A DNA stretch of 42,632 nt from a virus. The notes beneath the pieces are model-generated. The model worked only from the letters and a program-made list of their open reading frames with translations, made no database searches and was not told the DNA's origin. Shown one piece after another: positions 1-8,131 of this stretch; the stretch's first letter is position 1, and each line of letters starts with the position of its first letter. A program made the translations under genes and the position numbers. The DNA lies in the IMG/VR virus record IMGVR_UViG_3300025669_000073, positions 1-42,632 of that record; one strand, written 5' to 3'.

Positions 1-73
1 CACCGCCACCGCCACCGCCACCGCCACCGCCGGGGCCGGGGCCGGGGCCGGGGCCGGGGCCTCCTCCTCCGCC
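1..73. repeat. Low-complexity CCACCG / CCGGGG tandem tract
   Basis: A six-base unit (ccaccg) is repeated about five times, then a second six-base unit (ggggcc) about five times. On the minus strand they encode a polyglycine stretch and a Gly-Pro stretch in the probable tape-measure N-terminus. Such tracts can change length by slippage and are prone to misassembly, so the exact copy number at this contig edge is uncertain. Confidence 0.85.
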
Positions 74-214
74 CATCCCGGCGCCTGCGTTGGCGAGCGA
101 GTTCTGTATATTGCTGGCGTGATCCGCCATGGAGGCGAGTCTAGCTTCAGCCGCCGCGAGCGGTCCGTCGTCAATCGACAGTGGGAGCCGGACTGATACG
201 TCCTGACCGGGCAC
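1..214 (-). CDS. Probable tail tape-measure protein, N-terminal fragment (cut by left edge)
   Basis: The open frame runs from GTG at 214 to the window edge, 71 codons with no stop. A strong Shine-Dalgarno (GGAGG, 5 bases before GTG) fixes the start; an in-frame ATG at 130 has none comparable. The visible N-terminus is an amphipathic segment with LSIDDGPLAAAEARL, then a run of glycines and five Gly-Pro repeats. Tape-measure proteins normally follow the tube and its chaperone and set tail length, and this gene lies 27 bases after the probable chaperone. The assignment rests on position and on the helix/low-complexity character; the body of the gene is outside the window, so another tail protein is possible. 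Confidence 0.6.
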   Translation of the reverse strand, partial: MPGQDVSVRLPLSIDDGPLAAAEARLASMADHASNIQNSLANAGAGMGGGGGPGPGPGPGPGGGGGGGGGG

Positions 215-241
215 AGATACCTCCGAAGGCGCCCGGCAGAC

Positions 242-997
242 TTAGCCCGGGAGAGCGCCAGCGCCCTTCAGGGCGTTGTCATCTTCGTGTTCGTCCTCTT
301 CCGGGGCCAGCGGCGGGTCCGGGGCCGGAGTCTTCTCGAGGGCCTCGCGCTCCGCGATGGGGCTTTCGTACTTCACAGCAGGGGCAGACTTCGGGCTGGC
401 GCCCGGCGCCTTTCGCTGTGGTCGCTTTTTGGCCGCTGCCAGGGCCGCCCGCCCCTCTTCGATGATCTCCGGCGTCACAGCGCCGCGCAGGTAGCCCGCA
501 GCGACGGTCTGCGACGTGGGCGGCACGTCCGGGTGACGAGTCACGGAGGCACCCTGCGGCGCCTCCTGCGGCGCCTCCTGCGGCGCCTCAATGCTCGACT
601 TGGAAGCGGGGCGACTGTAGTAGTCGTTCTCCGCGTCGCGGCAGCGCAAGGCGAGATCCGTCAGGAGCGGGTAGTCATCGTCGAGCGCTTCGGCCAACGC
701 TTCGGGCATATCCGGGAGCATATGGCGAACGCGCACGAGACAGTCGAGGAATCCGCGCGACACCGGCGACAAGTGATCCCAGGGGACGCCCGCGAGCTGT
801 GCCTGCTCGACGGCCATACTCAGCCGCTCATCCGTGGCAGGGATATGGACCTGCGTATTGAGCACAACTTCGCGTCCGTCGCGATAGACGAGATCCCATG
901 ACACGTCCACCGGGGACGGGGCCGGCGGCCCCGTCCGTTCGTCTTCGGTACGTCCGCCCTGGAATCCGGCCCCGGTAGTGTCTCTCCACCCTGCCAT
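242..997 (-). CDS. Probable tape-measure chaperone / tail assembly protein (251 aa)
   Basis: The gene lies between the tube gene and the probable tape measure, the usual place of tail assembly chaperones, which hold the tape measure until tube proteins polymerise. The start is ATG at 997 (MAGWRD), 7 bases after GGGAG; a longer frame upstream overlaps the tube gene and has no ribosome site. Residues about 25-150 look folded (VDVSWDLVYRDGREVVLNTQVHIP, then helices). After that comes a Pro/Ala/Glu-rich tail with three exact EAPQ repeats and an acidic end. No slippery heptamer or second reading frame like lambda G/GT was found. The function is inferred from position; no family was recognised. Confidence 0.5.
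   Translation of the reverse strand: MAGWRDTTGAGFQGGRTEDERTGPPAPSPVDVSWDLVYRDGREVVLNTQVHIPATDERLSMAVEQAQLAGVPWDHLSPVSRGFLDCLVRVRHMLPDMPEALAEALDDDYPLLTDLALRCRDAENDYYSRPASKSSIEAPQEAPQEAPQGASVTRHPDVPPTSQTVAAGYLRGAVTPEIIEEGRAALAAAKKRPQRKAPGASPKSAPAVKYESPIAEREALEKTPAPDPPLAPEEDEHEDDNALKGAGALPG
554..589 (-). repeat. Three exact 12-bp tandem repeats encoding EAPQ
   Basis: The unit ctgcggcgcctc occurs three times without a mismatch and stays in frame, encoding three Glu-Ala-Pro-Gln units in the disordered C-terminal half of the probable tail chaperone. Perfect identity suggests recent slippage expansion. Confidence 0.9.
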
Positions 998-1026
998 GAT
1001 GATGCTCCCTTCGTGCTGTTGTCGGA

Positions 1027-1473
1027 CTACGCAGCGGCCCGAGCGATGGCCGCCATGGTCATGCAATCCTGAGCGACGAACTGCAACCCATGGGCCGCCT
1101 GTGCGTCACTCGTGAACCCGAATCCGTGCTCCCCGAGGCGCACGCCGTTGACGACTCCGAGCACCTTGCCGGTCGTATCCATGATCACCACGTCCATGAC
1201 GCGGTTCTCGATGGCATCCTGCAAGGTGTAGTCGTGCAGGCCGAGATCGTCGGCTTCGTCGGTATCGACGCGCCACGCCCAGTCGGCCGACAGCGACACG
1301 TACTTGCCGAGCGTCGTGTGTTCCTTGACCGTGAGCGAGTTGCACGGCTTGTGTGGCCGGCGATCGTACCGGACCTGGACGCGGCAACCCTGGAGATCCG
1401 CCAAGGGCGTCGCGCCGAAGTAGGCCAGCGCTCGAGCGCCGGAAAAGATGGTTTCAGTGGTGCTATCGGCCAT
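1027..1473 (-). CDS. Probable tail tube protein (148 aa)
   Basis: This small protein is encoded 24 bases after the sheath gene, where contractile-tail phages usually place the tube. The tube is the inner hollow cylinder through which DNA passes. The start is ATG at 1473, 7 bases after GGGAGG. The sequence begins MADSTTETIFSG and is rich in predicted beta strands (LQGCRVQVRYD, YVSLSADWAWRV, NRVMDVVIMDTTG), consistent with the two-sheet fold of tube proteins. Its length suits the family (about 140-170 aa). There is no signature motif I can name, so the call rests on order, size and strand pattern. Confidence 0.65.
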   Translation of the reverse strand: MADSTTETIFSGARALAYFGATPLADLQGCRVQVRYDRRPHKPCNSLTVKEHTTLGKYVSLSADWAWRVDTDEADDLGLHDYTLQDAIENRVMDVVIMDTTGKVLGVVNGVRLGEHGFGFTSDAQAAHGLQFVAQDCMTMAAIARAAA

Positions 1474-1497
1474 GATCCTGCCTCCCCGTCAGCGCGT

Positions 1498-3519
1498 CTA
1501 GCGCGTTACGAACTGCGAAATGGTTACGAACTGAATCCCCTCAATCGGGACGCACTCGTAGGAGAGTTTCACCTGCTCCCCGAGATCCTCCGACGTGACC
1601 GATCGGAAGCCCTTGATCATGTAGAGGTCGTCCTTCGGATTGGCCTGACGGCGCAACCGAGAGACCAGCATCGTCTTGAGCTGTTCGTCGGACCCGTCGA
1701 AGTTGGGGTTTCCCACGATGTCTTTGAGGTACCGCCGGGCGTCGCGCTTCGACTCCGACCATGAGCAGACCGCCGCAGTGGACTGGAACTGCGGGACGGC
1801 GGACGCGCGGTACGTCGTCATGTCCCGTTCGATCTTCAGGATACCATCTTCGTCGGCGTCCTCTACGATGTTGTAGACGCCGTAGTCCGTAAGGGTCTGG
1901 GCGTCTTCGTCCGGATTGATCGTAGCTGCCTGACTGACGCTATCAAGGCGCGGTCGCTTCCACGTCAGGGGCGTTCCGATGGGCATTCCTGCGTGCATGC
2001 CCGCCAGTTCGACGGACAGCACGTAGGGCTCATCGTAGACAACCTCATCGACAACGATGTCCTGGTAGGCGAATTGCAGGTACGGATTGGAAAGCGCGAG
2101 CGCCCGCGTGTTGATCTGCGCCTTCGTGGAATCCTTCGCGATGCCGGTCCACCACTGCTGTTCGTTGCGATCGTCGCAGTATTCGACGTGCGCCACGAGT
2201 AGCGCCTGATAGGTGGCGCTGTTCGTGAGGTACGCGCCGGCCGTGACCGGGAGCTTGCGGAGAAGTGCCAGGGCGGCGGTCCACTCCGTAGCGGTCACGT
2301 CCACGCCGTCTGTGTCCATATCGTCACCGCCGACGAGATAGACCGGGTCGGTACCCGCCGTGTTGGCGACGATTCCGCCCACGGTTCCATTCTCGGCCGC
2401 CGAGATAAGCCCGGCGCCCTTCACGTTCAACTCCGCCACCATGCGGTACATGATCGACCACAAGGTAAGCTCCGCCGCGGTGATGTCCGTCGCGACGATC
2501 TGATCCATGTAGGCGCCCAGATGCGTCGAGCGGTCCGGGAGCGTGCTCGCGACGGTGTACCCGTGCCCGACCAACTTGCCGGTCAGGTAGTCGGTCACGT
2601 CCTGAATGGTCGGATGCGAGGCGAACACCGCCTTGGCCGCCGAGCCCGTCACGTTAAACACCGCGCCCGCGGCGAATGCGGAGAAGTCGATAGAGGTGAT
2701 CGAATCGTAGGCGTTGACCGACGTAACCGTGCCGCCAGCTCCGTCCGGGGTGTAGCCCAGGGTCTCTCCGCCTGCTACGCCAGCGACCGTTCCGACGATG
2801 ATGATGCCGAACGGACCCTCCGCCGTGTCGCTTTCAAAGGTGAGCTTCCCGTCGAAGGCCATCTTCGTCGCGTCCGGGCTCCACACCTGGAGGGCGAGCG
2901 GCACCGCATTCAGCGCCATTTGAGCGTCGTAGGCCACGTCCACATATCCAGCGGAGCCGCGGACCACCTCTGCGGTCATGGCCGAAACGACCAAGCCGCC
3001 GCCGGTGTACTCGAGCGCAAGGTCCGCGTTCCCGCCGAGATCGTCGTAGTCATAACTGCGACCGGCCAGAGAGAACGTGAAGCGCTTGCCGACAAGGTGG
3101 TTCGTGGCGGCACGGATACGGGCCCCGATGCGATTGCCTTCCTGCCCGTAGCGCGCCGATGAGACTACGACCCCGGAGGTACCTGCGGCCGTCAGGAACG
3201 TCTTGGTCGCCAGCGTCATCGGATTGACGCACACGACGTAGACCTTCGACGCCCCGCCGCCGACGACCTTGTCATCGTTCGTCGGGTTGAACGCGAGTCC
3301 GATCATGCGGCGCAGTTCGCAGTCCGCCATGATGCCGCGCGCGGTCGCGTCGGAGCCGACTTCGTGGACAACGCCCGGCTTCAGGGAGCGCCCGATTCCT
3401 ACGACCGCCACAGCGCCGCGAGGGAATGCGCCGACGCTGGCGGAGCGGTCCGCGGTGGTCTGCGAGTAGACCCCGGGGCGGTTTGTCGTCTGCCCCTTCC
3501 ATACGATAACGCTTGCCAC
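1498..3519 (-). CDS. Contractile tail sheath protein (673 aa)
   Basis: This is the sheath subunit of a contractile tail, which polymerises round the tube and contracts at infection. The start is GTG at 3519, after GGAGG with 5 bases spacing. The N-terminus (TTNRPGVYSQT...VGAFPRGAVAVVGI) is typical of sheath proteins. A variable beta-rich middle follows, about residues 100-330. The C-terminal part contains the conserved cylinder-forming region: YLTNSATYQALLVAHV, a section on constrained axes, DYGVYNIVEDADEDG, SRLRRQANPKDDLYMIKGF and a final beta strand. The length fits larger sheaths with inserted middle domains. It is the strongest evidence that this virus is a myovirus. It is followed directly by the tube gene. 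Confidence 0.88.
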   Translation of the reverse strand: MASVIVWKGQTTNRPGVYSQTTADRSASVGAFPRGAVAVVGIGRSLKPGVVHEVGSDATARGIMADCELRRMIGLAFNPTNDDKVVGGGASKVYVVCVNPMTLATKTFLTAAGTSGVVVSSARYGQEGNRIGARIRAATNHLVGKRFTFSLAGRSYDYDDLGGNADLALEYTGGGLVVSAMTAEVVRGSAGYVDVAYDAQMALNAVPLALQVWSPDATKMAFDGKLTFESDTAEGPFGIIIVGTVAGVAGGETLGYTPDGAGGTVTSVNAYDSITSIDFSAFAAGAVFNVTGSAAKAVFASHPTIQDVTDYLTGKLVGHGYTVASTLPDRSTHLGAYMDQIVATDITAAELTLWSIMYRMVAELNVKGAGLISAAENGTVGGIVANTAGTDPVYLVGGDDMDTDGVDVTATEWTAALALLRKLPVTAGAYLTNSATYQALLVAHVEYCDDRNEQQWWTGIAKDSTKAQINTRALALSNPYLQFAYQDIVVDEVVYDEPYVLSVELAGMHAGMPIGTPLTWKRPRLDSVSQAATINPDEDAQTLTDYGVYNIVEDADEDGILKIERDMTTYRASAVPQFQSTAAVCSWSESKRDARRYLKDIVGNPNFDGSDEQLKTMLVSRLRRQANPKDDLYMIKGFRSVTSEDLGEQVKLSYECVPIEGIQFVTISQFVTR

Positions 3520-3528
3520 GGTGTCCTC

Positions 3529-4191
3529 CTACGAGCTTGCCTCTACAGGCGTTGAAGCTATTGCAATGTCGCTGTGCCACGAGTCGGCCGGCACATACCC
3601 GTTGATCTGATACGCGAACTCCCACTCGACAAGCCGCAGTCCGTAGGCCCCGGTATCGGGGCGGGATGACGCGACCCGGGTCTCGACGTCGAAGGCGCCC
3701 GCAGTCATAGCCTTCGCCTCGGAGACGACGTTCGCACGCATCGCATCCGAAGCCACAGCGTACATCATCGACTGGAGGATATGGAAATGCCCGTTGACCG
3801 TTTCCGGGTTGTCCGCCCTCACCTGAATCTGCACGCGCTGCGACCACATGCCGCCTACGCGGCGATACTTCACGGCGGTGGCGCCCATCTCGACGACGGC
3901 CGCCCCCTTCCCGATCTTGAGTCCGGCGACCGAGCGGCCCGATGCCGACTGAAGCAACACGAGCCAGAACGGGGCCGGCGGCGGGTCGTCCGACCCGTAG
4001 CCAAGAACCACGGTCGGAGGTTGCTCGCGGAACTGCGCGATGATGCGGGTCTGGTCTGTCGTCGAGTACCCGCCGAGCATGGAGCGCAGAATGTCTGCGT
4101 TCACGTCGTCAGCCGGCGGTGTCACGTTGACGATGGACAGGATCATTGCCTCGAGGCGGTCCCGGACGACTCTGTCGATGGCAAGGCTCAT
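3529..4191 (-). CDS. Putative neck / tail terminator protein (220 aa)
   Basis: The start is ATG at 4191, overlapping the previous stop as ATGA and preceded by GGAGG; a longer frame upstream runs inside the preceding gene. The protein has N-terminal helices (LAIDRVVRDRLEAMILSI), then strands resembling tail-completion proteins (WSQRVQIQVRADNPETVNGHFHI). Proteins of this size just upstream of the sheath commonly close the tail tube or join head to tail. The stretch GAFDVETRV is identical, even at DNA level over 26 bases, to one in the C-terminus of the 943-aa beta-helix protein. The family is not recognised with certainty. Confidence 0.5.
   Translation of the reverse strand: MSLAIDRVVRDRLEAMILSIVNVTPPADDVNADILRSMLGGYSTTDQTRIIAQFREQPPTVVLGYGSDDPPPAPFWLVLLQSASGRSVAGLKIGKGAAVVEMGATAVKYRRVGGMWSQRVQIQVRADNPETVNGHFHILQSMMYAVASDAMRANVVSEAKAMTAGAFDVETRVASSRPDTGAYGLRLVEWEFAYQINGYVPADSWHSDIAIASTPVEASS
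3674..3699 (-). repeat. 26-bp exact repeat, copy 1 (encodes GAFDVETRV)
   Basis: These 26 bases recur exactly at 8190-8215 in the same orientation and reading frame. This copy lies in the 220-aa neck protein gene, the other near the 3' end of the 943-aa beta-helix gene. Confidence 0.9.
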
Positions 4192-4976
4192 GCGCCCTCC
4201 GTGTTCGATACCGCGTTGCGCAGTATCCCGGGCCACACCAGGGCCGCGTATTTGGCGGCCTTCTGGGCTATGTTGTGCGCCCGGATTCCGGGGTGCATCC
4301 AACTCAAAGGGCTCGACGCGGGGTTCGTCGAGATCGTCCTAAACGTCCAGAATGTATGGCCGCCGCCGCTCCCCTTTGCCGCGCCCTTTTTGATCATGCC
4401 GACGTAGGGATTCGTGACGTGGTGCGCTTTTAGCTTCACCGCCCCGGCGTTCCATGTCTGCCTCTCCGATAGGCGAGTGTTTCCGGTCTGCGCCGTCCCT
4501 CCGTGCAAGCGCAGTCCCTTGGCCCGCTTGTGGATTCCGAGGCCAATCTTGCCGCTGGGGTCTTCGGCGCCCATGGTGCGCGCAAACCCGCTCGACTCCC
4601 CGCCCGGAGTTAGGTGTCGGAAGGGGACGGACCGGAACCGATACCCGGACTTGGACGTTTTCACGCCGCGCTGGCCCGGCTTCAGCATCGTGTCGCGCAT
4701 ATCGAAGCGGGCCAGTCCGTGCTCTACGCTGTCCGCCAGCTTCGGATACCGTGCGAGGAAGATCGTCACGACGCCGGCCCCGACTTCCATCGGGATCGCG
4801 GTGAGCGCCTTCAGGTACGCCTCGCGGGAAGACTTCAGCTCCCGCGAGGCAATCTCCCCCCATTCGTCCAGAGTGATCTCCGCAAGACGGGCCAGCGCGA
4901 CCATGAGGTTCTCTTTCCCCAGGCCGAGCGCCGGAAGCAAGTCCGTGTGGAGCCGAGTCATAAGCACGTCGGTCAT
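4188..4976 (-). CDS. Putative HK97 gp10-like neck / tail completion protein (262 aa)
   Basis: ATG at 4976 overlaps the stop of the preceding gene by ATGA and has GGTGGAG upstream. The C-terminal region contains TFWTFRTISTNPAS, then SWMHPGIRAHNIAQKA. A W-x-HPG-x-x motif after a beta strand is typical of HK97 gp10-like proteins that sit at the head-tail interface. The central part is basic, with KTSKSGYRFRSVPFRHLTPGG. Both neighbours are coupled by four-base overlaps, so the three neck genes are probably translated together. The family assignment is made from the motif only. Confidence 0.5.
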   Translation of the reverse strand: MTDVLMTRLHTDLLPALGLGKENLMVALARLAEITLDEWGEIASRELKSSREAYLKALTAIPMEVGAGVVTIFLARYPKLADSVEHGLARFDMRDTMLKPGQRGVKTSKSGYRFRSVPFRHLTPGGESSGFARTMGAEDPSGKIGLGIHKRAKGLRLHGGTAQTGNTRLSERQTWNAGAVKLKAHHVTNPYVGMIKKGAAKGSGGGHTFWTFRTISTNPASSPLSWMHPGIRAHNIAQKAAKYAALVWPGILRNAVSNTEGA

Positions 4977-5803
4977 GGCTCCACCGCCGGAATCTCCACC
5001 GGCGTCCAGCCGCCTCTGTCGGTGGGCTGCGTACCCCAGTCGAGCTTGCACAGCACGGACACCGGCAGGGGCCCGTGGGTCTGCTGCGTGCTCTTTAGCT
5101 GCGTGTCGGTCTGCCGCAGCGCGTGCGCGTGCTCAGAGACCGTCCAGCGCGGTCTGGCGTAGTAGGACACCGCATAGCGACGGCCAGCCGGCGGGGCCGT
5201 GCCAAGCACGTCACCCTTCGCCCAGTCGATGCAACCGTCGTATATGTCGAAGTCGGTCCCTTCCTTGAGCGCTGCCCCTCCGACCCCGGCGGCGGTTGCC
5301 GCGATGAGCTTGCGGACTCCGAACGTCACGGACGCAGGGAGCCCGCCGCGCAGCACGTCCATGGTCATAAGGCCGATGCGGAACGTGAGCCGGTCGTAGT
5401 CCGCGGAGGAACGGGTCACCCGTTCTTGCCACAGCATCGTCCCGTCGAGCACCGTGTATCGATCGCCGTGTCCGGGGGCGTGCTCCCAGTGAAGCGAGAT
5501 CGACGCCATGCCGAAACCGAAGCGCCCGAAGTCTTCGTAGAGCCGCGGAGCGTCGCTCATGCGGTTCACGATGCCCCGGATCTCCTGCCCGGTAGTCCAG
5601 TAGTACCCGCGCCCGTCGCAGATCGTGCAGTCGGTGTTGTGCGTGTCGTCCCCGATGGTACAGGGGCACATTTCGTGGTGCTCCCAGAGCAACCGCGAGC
5701 CGAAGCCCTCAATCGCAACCTCGAACTCCTGCGGCCGGAAGTCCGTCCGGGGAGTCATGCGCGCGGGGCGCTGTATTGGATATGTGATTCCCGGCCCTGC
5801 CAC
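4973..5803 (-). CDS. Putative neck protein with zinc-binding knuckle (276 aa)
   Basis: A GTG start at 5803 is preceded by AGGTAG; the next in-frame ATG (residue 16) has no ribosome site. Cysteines C46, C48, C59 and C62 form a CPC...CTICDGRGY cluster that resembles a DnaJ-type or zinc-ribbon knuckle. The rest is beta-rich (MASISLHWEHAPGHGDRYTVLDGTMLWQERVTR). Similar zinc-knuckle proteins occur among head-completion genes of myoviruses, and the position between a connector and a gp10-like protein fits. The zinc site is inferred from spacing; no function beyond neck assembly can be supported. Confidence 0.45.
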   Translation of the reverse strand: MAGPGITYPIQRPARMTPRTDFRPQEFEVAIEGFGSRLLWEHHEMCPCTIGDDTHNTDCTICDGRGYYWTTGQEIRGIVNRMSDAPRLYEDFGRFGFGMASISLHWEHAPGHGDRYTVLDGTMLWQERVTRSSADYDRLTFRIGLMTMDVLRGGLPASVTFGVRKLIAATAAGVGGAALKEGTDFDIYDGCIDWAKGDVLGTAPPAGRRYAVSYYARPRWTVSEHAHALRQTDTQLKSTQQTHGPLPVSVLCKLDWGTQPTDRGGWTPVEIPAVEP

Positions 5804-5819
5804 CGCTACCTACTCTCCC

Positions 5820-7043
5820 CTACGCCCGGAACATCATTCCGCGGTACTCCCCGCGAATGGCTTGCATGATCGGCTTCAATTGCTTGCCCCAACTCAGAAT
5901 GCGGGCTCCTAGCCCTGCGTTCGTGGCACTGGCAGTTGTCCCGACGCTCTGCGAAATCTGATCGATGGATAGCGACTTCGTGGCGATACCGGCCCCGGCG
6001 ATGATATCGCCAGCCGGGTCAAGCGCCAAGATGCCTGCGGTCATGGCGATGGCCGCTCGAATCATCTCCGGGAGCTGAATGTAGTCGTCCCGGACGAAGC
6101 CCCACGAGATCGCGCGCTGCGTGTCGGACTGCCCGTGGACGCTCCCGGCCGTGTCGAGGTGCTCCTGCGTGTTCGCCAGCGCTTCATTGATGAGGTTCGC
6201 CGCCGTGGTCACGTCGGTGGCATCCGGCGATATCAGTTCGTTCACCGCATCCGTCACGCCGTGGGCCGTCAGGCTCAGAATGTGCAGATTGAACGCGGCC
6301 TTGTAGGCGTTGATCTGCCTGTAGAGGTCCGCCTCGGTCGCCGTGGAGACGTCGTACCAGAGGGTTCCGCCGTGCAGCGTCAGGCTGTTGGCGGTGTCGG
6401 CCGCAAGATGGATCGCCGGTACACCCCGGGTGTCCGCCCGGTGTCCGATCCGCGTGCGCGACCCGTCCGGTGCCTGCATGACGTCCATGCGCCGCTCGTA
6501 GGTCTCGGTTAGATCCAGGACGGCGTAGTGCAGCAGGCGGAGATCCCCGACAGGGAAGCCGGCTGTATACTTGAGCCGGAACCACCCCGGGAAGCGCCCG
6601 CCCACGCCCTCGTTGAACACCCCCAGCCAGTTCCCGCCCTGCGTCGCCGGCAGGGTCGCTAGATTCGTGCTCACAGGGATCAGCTCGACGATGCCCGCCT
6701 TCTCGTCATTGCAATTTATCCAGTCCTCCGGAACAAGGAAAAGGGGACGGTGCCCCAGCATGAAGGCCATCTCTAGCGGCTGCGACCCGTCGAGGTACAT
6801 GGGCCGTTCCATGGCTTTGAGGTGGCTGAATTCCCGCCCCATGGCGTCGAAACGGTCATGGCGCTCACTCACCACTCGGGGTGCGAGGCGAATGGAGCAC
6901 TGCGCCTCAATCCGCTCGACGGCCGAGCGGATCCCGTGATCGTACAGGGCGCGCGAGAATTGCTTGCCCTCGTCGTTCGTGACGGTGACGCCCTCGAGGT
7001 AGACCTTCAGGAGCCATTCGGCGCTGATCGGGAATGTCGCCAT
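5820..7043 (-). CDS. Putative head-tail connector / neck protein (407 aa)
   Basis: The real start is ATG at 7043 (MATFPISAEWLL), with GGAG upstream; the longer frame reaches into the upstream paralogue genes. The first about 60 residues (EWLLKVYLEGVTVTNDEGKQ and following helices ending in SIRLAPR) resemble helical head-tail adaptor proteins. The remainder is a mix of strands around FPGWFRLKYTAGFPVG and helices with LLHYAVLDLTE. Toward the end there is an alanine/glycine-rich segment (AAIAMTAGILALDPAGDIIAGAGIATKS), then a short basic end. This part could be a membrane-like or assembly-interface helix. The function is inferred from place in the operon. Confidence 0.5.
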   Translation of the reverse strand: MATFPISAEWLLKVYLEGVTVTNDEGKQFSRALYDHGIRSAVERIEAQCSIRLAPRVVSERHDRFDAMGREFSHLKAMERPMYLDGSQPLEMAFMLGHRPLFLVPEDWINCNDEKAGIVELIPVSTNLATLPATQGGNWLGVFNEGVGGRFPGWFRLKYTAGFPVGDLRLLHYAVLDLTETYERRMDVMQAPDGSRTRIGHRADTRGVPAIHLAADTANSLTLHGGTLWYDVSTATEADLYRQINAYKAAFNLHILSLTAHGVTDAVNELISPDATDVTTAANLINEALANTQEHLDTAGSVHGQSDTQRAISWGFVRDDYIQLPEMIRAAIAMTAGILALDPAGDIIAGAGIATKSLSIDQISQSVGTTASATNAGLGARILSWGKQLKPIMQAIRGEYRGMMFRA

Positions 7044-7051
7044 GGCCGCTC

Positions 7052-7564
7052 CTAAACGCCTAGCGAGGCCCTCACGATTGAGGGGGGCGGGCCCGGCAAG
7101 GGTGGAAGTTTCCCTGTGTACACAAACTGAAAAAACACCGGCCGCATGCGGGTGGGGCTCGCGAATTCTTCCAGGCTTTCGATCGCCAAGCGCGTATCCA
7201 CGAGGATCCACTTCTCCAGGCCGGGCTCGACTTCGGTGAGCACCCAGACGTACACCTCTGCGGTGACGCCCGCGCCAAGCTCTACATGCCACAGCACGTT
7301 CGAGATCAAGGCGGCTTCCCAGAAGACGTCCGCGTTTGCTGGTGGCGCGGTGTTCGGATCAAGCTCGGCGCCCGCGACGATGCGCGCGAACATCATCCGA
7401 TCCGGGACCGTGGCGGGGTGCTTGTCCTTGACGGTATAGGACGCCCGCGGCTCACCTTCAGCTACGGCGAGAGCGCTCGCGTCGGCATCGAAGGAATGAC
7501 CGCCGGCTACGCCTATTGAGGCTGACCGTCTGTCGCGTTTGTGCTGAAGCCGCGGGTTGTCCAT
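7052..7564 (-). CDS. Structural paralogue B of a tandem pair (170 aa)
   Basis: This protein aligns with the upstream neighbour over nearly its full length: MDNPRLQHKRDRRSAS against MDNARLQHKRDRQSAS, EGEPRASYTVKDK in both, then VLTEVEPGLEKWILVDT against ALTEVEPGLHKWILVDT, and IVRASLGV against SVRASLGV. The middle differs more. The beta-rich sequence and the location beside the capsid and neck genes suggest a virion component, possibly a decoration or neck-whisker subunit. No family was recognised. The stop lies 8 bases before the start of the next gene. Confidence 0.6.
   Translation of the reverse strand: MDNPRLQHKRDRRSASIGVAGGHSFDADASALAVAEGEPRASYTVKDKHPATVPDRMMFARIVAGAELDPNTAPPANADVFWEAALISNVLWHVELGAGVTAEVYVWVLTEVEPGLEKWILVDTRLAIESLEEFASPTRMRPVFFQFVYTGKLPPLPGPPPSIVRASLGV
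7421..7453 (-). repeat. 33-bp exact repeat between the tandem paralogues
   Basis: These 33 bases recur exactly at 7931-7963, 510 bases apart, in the codons for the EPRASYTVKDK region of both paralogues. They are the best-conserved core of the gene duplication. Confidence 0.9.
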
Positions 7565-7573
7565 GGGTCGCTC

Positions 7574-8074
7574 CTACACGCCGAGCGACGCCCTCACGCT
7601 TGCCGGGGTTCCGGCCGTGATACCCGTGGTGTTTCCGAACTGGAAGAAGACAGGACGCATGCGAGTGGGGCTCCGGCGTTCGCTCAGGTTGACGACAGCC
7701 AGAACCGTATCCACGAGGATCCACTTGTGCAGACCGGGCTCGACTTCGGTGAGCGCCCAGACGTAAATGTCCGCCGTCGCCGCCGCAGGCCGGTCTACGT
7801 GCCACAGCACGTCCGAGATCAGGGACGCCTCCCCGAAGATGCCCGCGCTCGCGGGAGCCGCCGTGTTGGGGTCCGCCTCGGTCGCGGTGGCAACGCGAAG
7901 GTGCATTTGCCGATCCGCAATCTCCGGGTTCTTGTCCTTGACGGTATAGGACGCCCGCGGCTCGCCCTCGACTACGGCGAGCGCCGCAGCGTCAGGGTCG
8001 AACGAACGGCCATGGGCCACGCCGAGCGAGGCTGACTGCCTGTCACGCTTGTGCTGAAGTCGGGCGTTGTCCAT
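7574..8074 (-). CDS. Structural paralogue A of a tandem pair (166 aa)
   Basis: This is the upstream member of the duplicated pair. It starts at ATG 8074 with AAGGGG upstream, directly after a strong hairpin. It shares the N-terminal basic tail (RLQHKRDRQSAS), the YTVKDK strand, the E-x-x-LISDVLWHV strand and the C-terminal RASLGV with its neighbour. Short basic N-termini followed by a small beta domain are common in capsid-binding decoration proteins, but that is only an analogy. Both copies keep intact frames, so both are probably used. Confidence 0.6.
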   Translation of the reverse strand: MDNARLQHKRDRQSASLGVAHGRSFDPDAAALAVVEGEPRASYTVKDKNPEIADRQMHLRVATATEADPNTAAPASAGIFGEASLISDVLWHVDRPAAATADIYVWALTEVEPGLHKWILVDTVLAVVNLSERRSPTRMRPVFFQFGNTTGITAGTPASVRASLGV

Positions 8075-8092
8075 GCGTACCCCTTCCGCAGA

Positions 8093-8126
8093 GCGCCGCA
8101 GAGGCCCCGTGAGGCCCCTGCGGCGC
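8093..8126 (-). terminator. Strong GC hairpin between beta-helix gene and paralogue pair
   Basis: The arms gcgccgcag and ctgcggcgc pair perfectly over 9 bases. After one mismatch four more pairs close a six-base loop. It fills the 57-bp gap between the end of the 943-aa gene and the next start. No run of U follows, so it may be an attenuator, RNA-processing or stability element, not a classical intrinsic terminator. Confidence 0.55.
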
Positions 8127-8131
8127 CTGTC

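Noticed and set aside
214-320. Programmed frameshift (lambda G/GT style) at the end of the probable tail chaperone
   Set aside because: No slippery heptamer was found, and the next gene has its own strong ribosome site and start.
554-589. CRISPR-like or regulatory repeat array
   Set aside because: The three 12-bp units are contiguous, in frame and without spacers; they are a coding repeat.
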